A stretch of 64,000 bases of DNA, taken from Rhodobacteraceae bacterium EL53. Its GTDB lineage: Bacteria; Pseudomonadota; Alphaproteobacteria; Rhodobacterales; Rhodobacteraceae. Shown here in pieces: positions 1 through 8,029 of the stretch. Where the stretch lies: assembly GCA_900313015.1 (NCBI GenBank), contig OMPR01000007.1:166350-230349 (forward strand), written 5' to 3'. Numbering within the stretch: position 1 is the first letter of the stretch; every line of letters starts with the position of its first letter. The position numbers and the translations under genes are program-made. Under the pieces are notes generated by a model that saw only the letters and a list, made by a program, of their open reading frames with translations, was not told where the DNA came from and ran no database searches.

Positions 1-170
1 TGGATTTTGCGCGTGAGGTCGGTTATAGTGAAATGGTACTTTGGACGCACGAAAGTCACCGGGCCGCTTGTGCCTTATATGCGGCGAATGGGTGGGAGAT
101 GGTCGACAGCACATCGGTTCATTCCTTTGGGGTGGATTTGATTGAACAAACTTGGCGAATTGATCTTTAA
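1..170 (+). CDS. GNAT-family acetyltransferase, C-terminal end (partial)
   Basis: The reading frame is open from the window edge (first full codon at base 3) to the TAA at 168-170, giving 55 residues. The segment LWTHESHRAACALYAANGW is the typical last helix and strand of a GNAT fold, where an aromatic residue and the LYxxNGW motif close the acetyl-CoA site. The tail ending in VDLIEQTWRIDL resembles MarR-GNAT fusion proteins common in alphaproteobacteria, which carry an N-terminal winged helix, but that part lies outside the window. GNAT membership is fairly secure; the substrate and the fusion are guesses. Confidence 0.6.
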   Translation, partial: DFAREVGYSEMVLWTHESHRAACALYAANGWEMVDSTSVHSFGVDLIEQTWRIDL

Positions 171-214
171 CCCCCTTGCAAACCCTCGGAGACTTCTCTA
201 AATCGCCCCTCAGT

Positions 215-291
215 GCCGCCATAGCTCAGTAGGTTAGAGCGCCTGATTGTGGATCAGGAGGTCCCCCGTTCGAGCCGGGGTGGTGGTACCA
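215..291 (+). tRNA. tRNA-His (GTG anticodon)
   Basis: A full cloverleaf of 77 nt can be folded. The acceptor stem is GCCGCCA with TGGTGGT, the D arm is GCTC/GAGC, and the anticodon stem CCTGA/TCAGG closes the loop TTGTGGA (anticodon GTG). The T arm is CCCCG-TTCGAGC-CGGGG, and the 3' CCA is encoded. The discriminator is A73 and the first pair is G1:U72, so the usual extra G-1 opposite C73 is absent. This is the known alphaproteobacterial form of tRNA-His, which co-evolved with an unusual HisRS. Confidence 0.95.
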
Positions 292-510
292 CTTCCTTCC
301 TCTTTTAGCTTTGAAATTTAGATGCGCTCTGGCGTGTGGATGTCTGCGTTGGTGCGTGTGCACCCGGCTTTGCACAAATGGCGGGTCTGACGTGCTATTG
401 TTGATTTGAAATCCCAGTTTATTCGAGAACACCCGGTTTTTGTTCGAATTTTTATGCAAGTTGTGCGGAATCGCCTAAACTGCTCTCTGGTGAACGGGGG
501 AGTGTGTGTG

Positions 511-1752
511 ATGCAGAACATAGATCGTGTTGAACACTGTGTATCCTTGCCTGATGATGCCCCGGAACAGGTCCGCCGCATGTGTGGGCTAGAGACCGAC
601 AGCGAGCTGCGGATTCTGTTCTTTGGCGGGCCGGGGGATGTGGTTGGAACCTTCAACCGCTGGGCCGAGGGGCATCAGGACCCCAGAACACCCGTAATCG
701 CCTATTCCAGCATGTTCTACACCCTCTCACGCAAGCTGCGCGCTAAGGGGCTGATCCTGACCGAAAGCGATATCGCCCCTGACACCCCAGCAGATGATTT
801 TGAGTTCATCTACACGCCACGCAAGCATGGCGGTGGGCGGATTGGCTATCGGATTGATGAATATAACTTTTGCCGGACGGGCAGGGACCGGGTTAAGCAG
901 CTGAACCCGCATGTGATCATCATCGGAGGTGATGTGCCGAATGCTTTGGTCCGCACTCTCCCGGACAGTGCGCGGGTGATCCTTACGGTTCACAATGCCT
1001 TTTGGCCGATGGGGCAGCAGCCAACGGATTTCCGGGGGCAGAGACAGTTGGCGCGCAAACGTCAGGCGTTTCGTCGGGTGGATGCGGCCGTGTGTACCTC
1101 CCTCGAGTGCGCGCAGCAGTTAGAGGTTTTGGGCGTCCGACGAGAGACATGTTTTGTTGAGATGCCACAGATCTTGAGCCAGTTTGCACCGGATACACCC
1201 AGAGCACAGGACAGAGAGGCCCGGAGGCTTGTGTTTTTAGGTCGGGTCGAGCCCGAAAAAGGGGTGTTTGATCTTGTCTCAGCTTTTGACAGGCTGGCTG
1301 AAGACGCCCCTGATGTGACCCTCAGTATTGCGGGTGTTGGGTCAGCTTCGGCTGATCTGGAGCGGATGGTAGCCGCATCCCCCTTCAAGGACCGTATCAC
1401 GCTGCATGGATTGTTGGGGGCAGAACAGGTGCATGCGTTGTTGGCGCAATCGGATCTGTTGATTTGCCCAACGCAGGACTTTGAGGGATTGGCGTTGGTG
1501 GTGATTGAGGCCGCAATCCATAATGTGCCATCCGTCACGAGTTCTATCGTGCCTGCGCGGGATTTGTTCCAGGAGGGCAGCGTTGAATTTCCAGCGCGCG
1601 ATGTGGAGGCTTTGACCGAATGCTTGCGGTCTGTGGTTTTGGACAGAGACCGGTATCGGGAGATGACGGGTGCATTGCCCGCGTTGACAGAACGGTTTCT
1701 TGACAGGTCACAGTCTTGGGGGTCGATGATGTACAAGGCCCTGACGGTGTAA
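511..1752 (+). CDS. GT4-type glycosyltransferase
   Basis: This is a predicted cytoplasmic retaining glycosyltransferase of the GT-B fold. The C-terminal half carries the donor-site segment VFLGRVEPEKG (about residue 243) and the EX7E motif in FEGLALVVIEA (E325 and E333), both diagnostic of GT4/Glycos_transf_1. The N-terminal half holds the variable acceptor domain, with LTVHNAFWP near residue 157. I chose ATG 511 because GGGGGAG lies 8 nt upstream; an ATG at 406 is in frame but the residues between look non-native. Length is 413 aa, normal for the family. It stands alone, so the acceptor and donor sugars cannot be named; a role in a surface glycan is plausible. Confidence 0.85.
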   Translation: MQNIDRVEHCVSLPDDAPEQVRRMCGLETDSELRILFFGGPGDVVGTFNRWAEGHQDPRTPVIAYSSMFYTLSRKLRAKGLILTESDIAPDTPADDFEFIYTPRKHGGGRIGYRIDEYNFCRTGRDRVKQLNPHVIIIGGDVPNALVRTLPDSARVILTVHNAFWPMGQQPTDFRGQRQLARKRQAFRRVDAAVCTSLECAQQLEVLGVRRETCFVEMPQILSQFAPDTPRAQDREARRLVFLGRVEPEKGVFDLVSAFDRLAEDAPDVTLSIAGVGSASADLERMVAASPFKDRITLHGLLGAEQVHALLAQSDLLICPTQDFEGLALVVIEAAIHNVPSVTSSIVPARDLFQEGSVEFPARDVEALTECLRSVVLDRDRYREMTGALPALTERFLDRSQSWGSMMYKALTV

Positions 1753-1801
1753 GTGTCCGTCGAGCGCAGAGTTTGAATTGATCATTGGGAAGGGTTTTAT
1801 T

Positions 1802-1815
1802 TGAACGTATGTTCA
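1802..1815. promoter_or_regulatory. Inverted repeat TGAAC-N4-GTTCA, candidate TetR operator
   Basis: A perfect 5-bp inverted repeat, TGAACgtatGTTCA, ends 14 bp before the start codon of the TetR-family gene at 1830. TetR proteins usually bind short palindromes over their own promoters, so this is a natural autoregulatory site. Binding is inferred. Confidence 0.45.
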
Positions 1816-1829
1816 GATAGCCTGCTATT

Positions 1830-2417
1830 ATGGCACGTACCCAAGGTTCACATTCCGATATCACAGGCCCGCGTATTCGTGCGGCTGCTTTGCAATTGTT
1901 TGCGCGTCATGGCTATGCGGCTGTGTCGATGCGCCAGATTGCCAAAGAGGTGGGCGTGCAGGCGGGTGCGTTGTATAATTATACCCCGGATAAGCAAAGC
2001 CTGCTGTTTCGCCTGATGCGGACCCATATGGACGAACTGCTGAGCGCGCGCGCCGCGCGGGGCGATTTTGCGACTGCTGTGGAGGCGTTGGAAGATTTCA
2101 CGCGGTTCCACATCCGGTTCCACTCGGAACGGCCAGAAGAGGTGTTTATCGCCTATATGGAATTGCGCAATCTGAGCCCTGACAATTTTGCCACGATCGA
2201 GGCGTTGCGCCGCCAATACGAGGATGAGTTGGAAGCGATTGTGCAGCGCGGCATTTCTGAGGGGGCATTTGCGGTGTCTGACACCAAGATCCCGGCGATG
2301 GCGGTGATTGCCATGTTGACCGGGGTGAACACCTGGTTCAGCAGCGGTGGGCGTTTGTCTTTGGACGAAGTTGAAACGATCTATTGGAACATGGTGCGCA
2401 AGGCCGTGGCAGCCTGA
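1830..2417 (+). CDS. TetR/AcrR-family transcriptional regulator
   Basis: The 195-aa protein has the TetR layout: an N-terminal DNA-binding domain with the helix-turn-helix in SMRQIAKEVGVQAGALYNYT (about residues 31-50), followed by PDKQSLLF, and then a helical ligand-binding domain. There is no convincing Shine-Dalgarno sequence before ATG 1830, so it may be leaderless or poorly translated. An inverted repeat at 1802-1815 is a likely self-operator. The gene runs tail to tail against the sulfotransferase gene with only 4 bp between stops. The ligand and regulated genes are unknown; no adjacent pump or fatty-acid gene suggests one. Confidence 0.85.
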   Translation: MARTQGSHSDITGPRIRAAALQLFARHGYAAVSMRQIAKEVGVQAGALYNYTPDKQSLLFRLMRTHMDELLSARAARGDFATAVEALEDFTRFHIRFHSERPEEVFIAYMELRNLSPDNFATIEALRRQYEDELEAIVQRGISEGAFAVSDTKIPAMAVIAMLTGVNTWFSSGGRLSLDEVETIYWNMVRKAVAA

Positions 2418-2421
2418 CTTG

Positions 2422-3339
2422 TTAGGGCGTTGAAGCCTCTGCCTGGTATAGCCGTGCCCAAGCTTGGTTTGTTTGATCAGAGAGTTTAGCGGTAGGGGCA
2501 GTGATGTCTGTGGCTAGGGCTGGGTCCAGATCCAGTGCATCCAAAATGCGGGCCAGTTGTTGCGCCGGGGCGTGGGACAGGTCGTCGTAAGAAACGCGCA
2601 CTGGGGACAGGCGCTGTTGATCAAACCACCTCTGCCATTGGGCGTCAAAGGCGGTTAGTGTGGTGATGTGTTCGGAAATGCGCGCGGCGTCGTAAGTCGG
2701 GGTTTGCGGGGCGGACAGCCGTTCCAGTTCAGAGCCATCCGCCGCCTTATGCCAGAGGCCAGATTGTTCTGCTATGACACGCGAGATCGCCTGATCCAGT
2801 TTATTGTCTCGGGTCAGGTGGATGAAGAGCGTGCGCCCAAAGGCGGTGTGAATGCGGTCTGCGTCGTGTGTTTGGTCCGGGTGCAGAACGGCCAATTTTT
2901 GCATAAAGAAATCAAAGCTGTGGCGTTGCAGGCGTAACCCGAACATTCCGGTGGTGCCGGTGCCAGTTTGGCGCGCTGCCTCAAATATCGCGGACAAGCG
3001 CGAGACTGGATCTGCAAAATGGCGATCTGACAGGCCGTAGTCGTCCAGCCAAGCCGCGATGGAGGGTTGGTGAAAATGAGAGCCCGGGTGACCGGATTGT
3101 CCGGTGGCCTCTAGCAGTTTGCACAACAGGGTGCTGCCGCTGCGGGGGCTGGTGCAAATGATATAGGACTGAAAGCGGGGGATGCCGAGGCCTTTCACGA
3201 AATCCAGTGGCGCGGCCCGGCATGATCGCCGGGCCGCATGTTGCGTGAGTGTATCTGGATCTTGCGTTGGTTTGGAACGCCTGAATTCATAAATGGCAGG
3301 CGAAAGGCGTTTAGTGCGCGGCCTTGATGAAGGTGTCAT
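2422..3339 (-). CDS. Stf0-like sulfotransferase
   Basis: This is a probable PAPS-dependent sulfotransferase. The P-loop-like 5'-phosphosulfate motif TSPRSGSTLLC sits at residues 63-73. A central LTRDNKLDQAISRVIAEQSG segment resembles the Stf0/NodH block that precedes a GxWH element (here SGLWH). VSYDDL near residue 250 matches the VxYEDL motif. The longest start (ATG 3339) overlaps the 3' end of the pirin gene and gives an unusual basic leader. A GTG at 3198, just before the P-loop strand, would give a protein nearer the usual Stf0 start. The acceptor is unknown; cell-surface glycans or lipids are typical. Confidence 0.75.
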   Translation of the reverse strand: MTPSSRPRTKRLSPAIYEFRRSKPTQDPDTLTQHAARRSCRAAPLDFVKGLGIPRFQSYIICTSPRSGSTLLCKLLEATGQSGHPGSHFHQPSIAAWLDDYGLSDRHFADPVSRLSAIFEAARQTGTGTTGMFGLRLQRHSFDFFMQKLAVLHPDQTHDADRIHTAFGRTLFIHLTRDNKLDQAISRVIAEQSGLWHKAADGSELERLSAPQTPTYDAARISEHITTLTAFDAQWQRWFDQQRLSPVRVSYDDLSHAPAQQLARILDALDLDPALATDITAPTAKLSDQTNQAWARLYQAEASTP

Positions 3340-4222
3340 TGCGCAGATCGCGCATGGCTTGGCGGATTTCTTCTTTGGTGTTCATCACGATGGGGCCGTG
3401 CCATGCGACGGGTTCATTAATAGGCGCGCCGGAAATCAGCAGAAACCGGACGCCGTCGGGGCCAGCCTGGACGGTGATCTCGTCCCCGGTGCCAAACCGG
3501 ACCAGAGTACGATCTCCGGACATATCGCGAATGTTCACATCCTGACCGGCGACCTCTTTTTCCAGTAAAACGCCCGAGGGGGCGGAAGCATCCGCAAAGG
3601 CAGCCTGACCTTCAAAGACATAGGCAAAGGCGCGGCGATAGGTGTCGATGGGAAAGGTGCGTTTCACCCCGGCCGGAATTTGGATGTCCAGATATTGTGG
3701 GTCTGCGGCGATGCCTTTGATCGGACCGGTTTTGCCCCAAAAGGACCCGGTGATGACTTTGACACGGGTGCCATCGTCGTCGGTTATGACCGGAATTTCA
3801 GTGCTGGGCATATCTTGGTAGTGGGGTGCGGTCATTTTCTGATCAGCCGGCAGGTTACCCCAGAGCTGAAACCCGTGCATTTGCCCGTTTGCGTTTCCCT
3901 GTGGCATTTCCTGATGCAGGATGCCGGATCCGGCCGTCATCCATTGAACATCACCCGCGCCCAGTGACCCCTCGTTACCGAGCGAGTCTGTGTGATCGAC
4001 TGTACCAGACAATACATAGGTGATGGTTTCGATGCCGCGATGGGGGTGCCATGGGAATCCTTTGGTAAAATCCGCGGGGTGTTCGTTGCGAAAATCATCG
4101 AACAGCAGAAACGGGTCCAACTCGCTTGGGTCATGAAACCCAAAGGCGCGGTGCAGTTTGACGCCTGCACCTTCAAGGGTTGGTGTGGCCGGGCGAGTTT
4201 CAAGAATGGGTCGGAGGGACAT
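3311..4222 (-). CDS. Pirin-family protein (bicupin)
   Basis: The 303-aa product is a two-cupin pirin. The N-terminal cupin keeps all four metal ligands at H59, H61 (in PWHPHRGIET), H103 and E105 (in GILHQEMP), closely matching the spacing in human pirin. The C-terminal cupin is the second half from about residue 180. I use ATG 4222, which follows AGGAGA at a good distance; a start at 4255 is possible but has no ribosome site. Bacterial pirins are often quercetin 2,3-dioxygenases or stress/metabolic regulators, and sequence alone does not distinguish these. Its 3' end overlaps the longest form of the sulfotransferase gene by 29 bp. Confidence 0.88.
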   Translation of the reverse strand: MSLRPILETRPATPTLEGAGVKLHRAFGFHDPSELDPFLLFDDFRNEHPADFTKGFPWHPHRGIETITYVLSGTVDHTDSLGNEGSLGAGDVQWMTAGSGILHQEMPQGNANGQMHGFQLWGNLPADQKMTAPHYQDMPSTEIPVITDDDGTRVKVITGSFWGKTGPIKGIAADPQYLDIQIPAGVKRTFPIDTYRRAFAYVFEGQAAFADASAPSGVLLEKEVAGQDVNIRDMSGDRTLVRFGTGDEITVQAGPDGVRFLLISGAPINEPVAWHGPIVMNTKEEIRQAMRDLRNDTFIKAAH

Positions 4223-4405
4223 GAGGTGTCTCCTGTTGCCTGAAGATGTGACCAAGTTAATCTGTGCGTCTGTATTAACAACTTGCGCAAAGACACGGCT
4301 GATGTGCGATTTTGCGTAAGGGCGGGTCGGTTGAACAGAAAAGCGGTGTCCCCTCGGGCGATTTCAGGATAAGCGCAGGCTGCCACAAACCTGGAGAGCA
4401 CGCCC

Positions 4406-4894
4406 GTGTCACAAGATAATCGCGCAGAAGAAGAGATTTTGGCCGTGGTCGAGGCCTCACCCACGCGTCGCTGGATGGGGATTGGCGTGTTGGGGATGCT
4501 TGGTGCGTTGGTGCTGTATGTGGCCTTTGCCACGCCACCAGAATTGCAGTGGCAGGTGTTTTTGGTGATTGTTGGTGTTGTGGCGCTGTGGGCCGCGCAT
4601 CGCATGCATCAGGCCACAACCCATCGTTTGGAACTGACTATGACCGAGTTGCGCTCAAGCTCGGGTGTACGGTTGGCTTTGGTCGAAGACATCGAGGCGA
4701 TGGATCGGGGGGTGTTTGCCTTTAAGCCATCCAATGGCTTTTTGTTGCGCACCAAAACAGCGGGTGGGCGGACGTGGCAACCGGGGTTGTGGTGGCGTAT
4801 GGGACGTCGAATTGGGATTGGTGGTGTCGCGCCGGGGTCTCAGACAAAATTCATGTCCGAGACCCTATCAGCATTGATGGCGCATCGCGGTTAA
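4406..4894 (+). CDS. Conserved small membrane protein, function unknown
   Basis: The product is 162 aa, starting at GTG 4406 with GGAGAG 8 nt upstream. Two hydrophobic segments (about residues 24-43 and 49-65, the second in FLVIVGVVALWAA) are separated by a short loop, suggesting a hairpin in the inner membrane. A soluble C-terminal domain of about 95 residues follows, with FAFKPSNGFLLRTK and WQPGLWWRMGRRIGIGG, a pattern reminiscent of PH-like domains of small membrane proteins. The stop overlaps the stop of the convergent TadE-like gene by 4 bp. I do not recognise a named family. Confidence 0.7.
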   Translation: MSQDNRAEEEILAVVEASPTRRWMGIGVLGMLGALVLYVAFATPPELQWQVFLVIVGVVALWAAHRMHQATTHRLELTMTELRSSSGVRLALVEDIEAMDRGVFAFKPSNGFLLRTKTAGGRTWQPGLWWRMGRRIGIGGVAPGSQTKFMSETLSALMAHRG

Positions 4895-5445
4895 CTGGCC
4901 CAAGCCACCTGATCGGTAAAGCGGGGACGGGTAAACACGAAGTTGTCGAGAGATTTTGGCGTGATACCAACCTTGAAGGGAGGCACGTAGAAATCTTTCG
5001 TTTCAACCAAAATGACGTTGTCCTGGTTTGGCATTTTGGGCAGCTTATCTTTGATGTCTAACACGGTGGTGTTGTTGAGCGGATCGCCGAATTCTCCGCG
5101 CACCTTGGACCATTTTACAACATGCTTGTTTTTCCGCCCATTCCATTTGATCACTGAAATGCGCATTGTTGTCCCAGCGGGATTGCGCGTCATCACTGAG
5201 AATAGCGTTTGCATCGAGTCGATGTAGGTTTCGTCGATCCCTTGAGTCTCGCGCGAAATTAGGTCGCTGATGGTATAGGCTGCCTTGAGGTTGGCCGCAC
5301 TTTGACGGTAGCCATCAAAGAAGGTGTAGCTTGCCATAAGGGCCCAGGCCAACATCGGAAACAGGATCACGAATTCAACAGCGACTGCTCCGTCCGTATC
5401 CCGGGCAAAGGATTTGATGTAGCGGGAAAATCTTGACTGTTTCAT
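4891..5445 (-). CDS. TadE/TadG-like pseudopilin-type protein
   Basis: The 184-aa protein has the TadE-like N-terminus: a short basic cytoplasmic leader, then DTDGAVAVEFVILFPMLAW, in which the glycine-to-glutamate spacing resembles prepilin processing sites, and a single transmembrane helix (about residues 22-42). The rest is extracytoplasmic with no known domain. It is the last gene of a three-gene minus-strand set (7697 to 4891) separated by 3 bp from the gene before it. TadE/TadG proteins are minor pilins of Flp/Tad pili; no tadZABC or cpaB-F genes are visible here, so the secretion machine must be elsewhere. Confidence 0.78.
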   Translation of the reverse strand: MKQSRFSRYIKSFARDTDGAVAVEFVILFPMLAWALMASYTFFDGYRQSAANLKAAYTISDLISRETQGIDETYIDSMQTLFSVMTRNPAGTTMRISVIKWNGRKNKHVVKWSKVRGEFGDPLNNTTVLDIKDKLPKMPNQDNVILVETKDFYVPPFKVGITPKSLDNFVFTRPRFTDQVAWAS

Positions 5446-5448
5446 GAG

Positions 5449-5985
5449 TTAACGCGGCTCCTGCACGAATGCGCTCATAGCGACGAGGGCGTATTGTTTG
5501 TCAGCATTGTCGCTGATCTTGCGACCCAATGTCGACGTTGGAAAGACAGGTGAAATCTTGACGCAAGCGCGCAGGATCATCAGATCGTTGCTTTGACCAT
5601 TTTCGAAACTGCGGACGGGTTTCACTTCTTCGGATTTGTCGGTGCAGTCTGCTGTGCTTGGAATAGAGATCCCAACACGCGGGTTTTGCTGGATCATTTC
5701 AAGGCGCATGTTTTCATCACAGTTCTTGATGAATTGGGCGCGTTCACAGATCGTTTGCTTGATGGCGTCATGCTGCAATTGCGCACCGGTTCCAAGCTTG
5801 ATGTCACGGACAGTGATATCTACTGCGCGCTCTAACATGCCCTGATGAAGGGATACAAAGCCCAATTCAAAACCGGACAAAAGCAGACCGACCATGAGCG
5901 GGAACACGATGACGAATTCAATGGTTGCGTTGCCCGCTTCCGAGTAGCGCAGCTTTCTTAGGTAATTCTTAAGGTGGCGCTTCAT
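5449..5985 (-). CDS. TadE-like pseudopilin-type protein
   Basis: The 178-aa protein has a basic leader followed by SEAGNATIEFVIVFPLMVGL, the TadE signature with a conserved glutamate in the first turn of the membrane helix. The periplasmic part includes four cysteines (in ICERAQFIKNC, STADC and LRACVKI) that could form disulfides. The start codon overlaps the end of the preceding TadG-like gene by 4 bp (ATGA), implying translational coupling. It is probably a minor subunit of a Tad-type pilus working with its two neighbours. Confidence 0.8.
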   Translation of the reverse strand: MKRHLKNYLRKLRYSEAGNATIEFVIVFPLMVGLLLSGFELGFVSLHQGMLERAVDITVRDIKLGTGAQLQHDAIKQTICERAQFIKNCDENMRLEMIQQNPRVGISIPSTADCTDKSEEVKPVRSFENGQSNDLMILRACVKISPVFPTSTLGRKISDNADKQYALVAMSAFVQEPR

Positions 5986-7697
5986 TGGGTCAACCTCAGT
6001 TTGCGGATGGAAGAAGCAATTGATGTGAATGCATCTTCGATTTCGAGACCTTCAACGTCATAGAAGTGGCTATCAGAGCTGGCACATTTCTTGAGAATGT
6101 TCAGGCCTGCGGTAGGAGCTTCGAAACCGATTGTGTAGACGATGTTGCCGGCATCTTTGGCAGCGCCGCAGATCGCTAGCGAGCGGGTGTCTTTTTCAGT
6201 GCCGCCGTAGCCTTTGCCGACTTTATTGAACCACAGGTCCTGTGCATTGTAGGAGCCGATACGTTGGGCTTGCAGGTTTTTGTGCCACTGGACGGTGGTG
6301 TAGTCCCACAGCTCAGGGAAGGATAAGTTTACGGCTGTTCCAGGTTCGTCATAGGTATTGGTGGTGGTGGTTTCCACCCAATCCCAGTCATAACAGCCAT
6401 AGTAGCGTCTATCGCGACAGATCCATTGGCCCGTGGTCTCGGTCACGGTGTATTGACCATTGCCATAGGGGTGATCGTTCCAGCTTTTGTTGTTGTGCCA
6501 GAAATACTCGTCCCGGACTGAGTCATATGTTGAATAGACCTGTGCATTGCTGTTCCACCAAACAGGTGAATTACCTTCACGGTAGGGTGGCAAAATTTCA
6601 CCCTGACTGGTGTTCTGGCCGTCTGTCATCAAAACGATCACCTTGAGCGTTTCGCCTGAATCCCGTGTGTAGGGGCGGTCTTTGAAGGTGTCGGCGACGT
6701 TTTCGTCGGTGATCAGACGCTTGATGAGCTTATTGGTTGAATTGTCGACCAATCCAGCACCCCATTTCATACCGATGTCGATAGAAGTGTTGCCGCTTGC
6801 GGTCAGGTTGCCGATGTAGGTCTTCATTTTTTCAGTATCGCTTTGCATCACAAGGATGTCGCGTTCTGGGCGATTACGGCAATCAACCCAGCTGGTGATC
6901 GGCTGATTTGAAGAGCGGTTGTCGTAGTTCTGGTGGCTCCAGATCGAACCGTTCAATGTGCGAGGACGGCTGACGTCGGGGTCCAGGTTGACGGTGTTGA
7001 AATCCGCCTCGCTGAAATTGATGCAATTCGCGTGACGGTTTTCACCGGTCGTTGTCATGTGCTTCATCAGGTAGTCGGGCACAGAAACTTGTGAGGAATA
7101 CGGCACGATCGAGATCGACAGTTTGCCGTCAACTGTGTTGTCGTCCATTTGCTGTACAAATTCTTTGGCCGCGACCTTGAGCTTGCTCAGGCGTGAGTAA
7201 GAATTCATCGAACCAGACACATCAAGGACCAGAGAAATTTCAACTCCGCCCACGCTTTCTTCGGCGCTAGCCGAGGCAGGGGCCGTTAGGGTATCAATGC
7301 CCGACATGTGCATGAACTGGGTTGGGAAAGTCGCGTTGGCTTTGGCCGAAACGATCCGATAGCCGATGCCGGGTGTGATCACCGGATCTTCGAGAAAATC
7401 AACCAGCTCAGCTTTTTCAAAATAGTCGCGTACCACGGCTTTGGGGTCGAGGGTTTGATCAAGGTCAGCTGCAGCAAGAACAGCACGATCCAGCGTATAC
7501 TGAAGACGCGTGCGATCGCGTTCAAAGCGCATCAGATCAATCCCGATTCCCGCGACCATGAGGATCAGAAGAAACGAAAACAGGGCAAAAATGGTCAAAA
7601 CACCATCTTCGGTGTCGCGAAAACGCAACAGGCGTGTGGTGGCCCAAGAATGCGGAGACCGGGGGCCTTCGCGGGTGAATTTGGAACATTGGCTCAT
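5982..7697 (-). CDS. TadG-like protein with von Willebrand A domain
   Basis: The 571-aa protein has a short cytoplasmic start, then DTEDGVLTIFALFSFLLILM leading into one transmembrane helix (about residues 33-53), the TadG N-terminal module. A von Willebrand A domain follows, with the metal-binding MIDAS motif DVSGSMNS near residue 160 and a later VIVLMTDGQNTS strand. The C-terminal YTIGFEAP and FYDVEGLEIEDAFTSIASSI segments close the fold. It heads the TadE/TadG trio. vWA-bearing TadG proteins are thought to sit at the cell envelope and aid pilus assembly or adhesion. A tyrosine- and tryptophan-rich insert around residues 370-450 is unusual and may be an adhesive surface. Confidence 0.82.
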   Translation of the reverse strand: MSQCSKFTREGPRSPHSWATTRLLRFRDTEDGVLTIFALFSFLLILMVAGIGIDLMRFERDRTRLQYTLDRAVLAAADLDQTLDPKAVVRDYFEKAELVDFLEDPVITPGIGYRIVSAKANATFPTQFMHMSGIDTLTAPASASAEESVGGVEISLVLDVSGSMNSYSRLSKLKVAAKEFVQQMDDNTVDGKLSISIVPYSSQVSVPDYLMKHMTTTGENRHANCINFSEADFNTVNLDPDVSRPRTLNGSIWSHQNYDNRSSNQPITSWVDCRNRPERDILVMQSDTEKMKTYIGNLTASGNTSIDIGMKWGAGLVDNSTNKLIKRLITDENVADTFKDRPYTRDSGETLKVIVLMTDGQNTSQGEILPPYREGNSPVWWNSNAQVYSTYDSVRDEYFWHNNKSWNDHPYGNGQYTVTETTGQWICRDRRYYGCYDWDWVETTTTNTYDEPGTAVNLSFPELWDYTTVQWHKNLQAQRIGSYNAQDLWFNKVGKGYGGTEKDTRSLAICGAAKDAGNIVYTIGFEAPTAGLNILKKCASSDSHFYDVEGLEIEDAFTSIASSIRKLRLTQ

Positions 7698-8029
7698 TTT
7701 TTACCTCTTTCCTCGACACTGGAATCCAGTTCGCAGGACACAGTTCTGTTCTGTAAAATTGCATGGGGAAGGTGGCAAGAATGGGGCAGAAACCGCGCCA
7801 ATTCTGGGAATTTACCTGTAGTTCTTGCACATTAGCAGATGTTTCACGACGGCTGTTTCCTGCCCGGGAACAATGGCTGATTTTGTCGTGATTGGTGTGT
7901 CGATTCGGATTTGGGAAAATAATAGATTTTTGTAAAGTGCTTAATTTTGTCGCACTTGTTAACGGAAAGGCCATAGTAGGGCTGCGACAAAACGCCATGA
8001 GATGAGTCGCAAAGGTCATGGAGGAAATA
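7698..8029. other. Intergenic region between divergent tadG-like and gdh genes
   Basis: About 330 bp without a credible gene. It must hold both divergent promoters. An AT-rich stretch at about 7915-7965 is the likeliest promoter area for the dehydrogenase gene, and GGAGG at 8020-8024 is its ribosome site. I see no strong inverted repeat or known operator. Confidence 0.5.
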
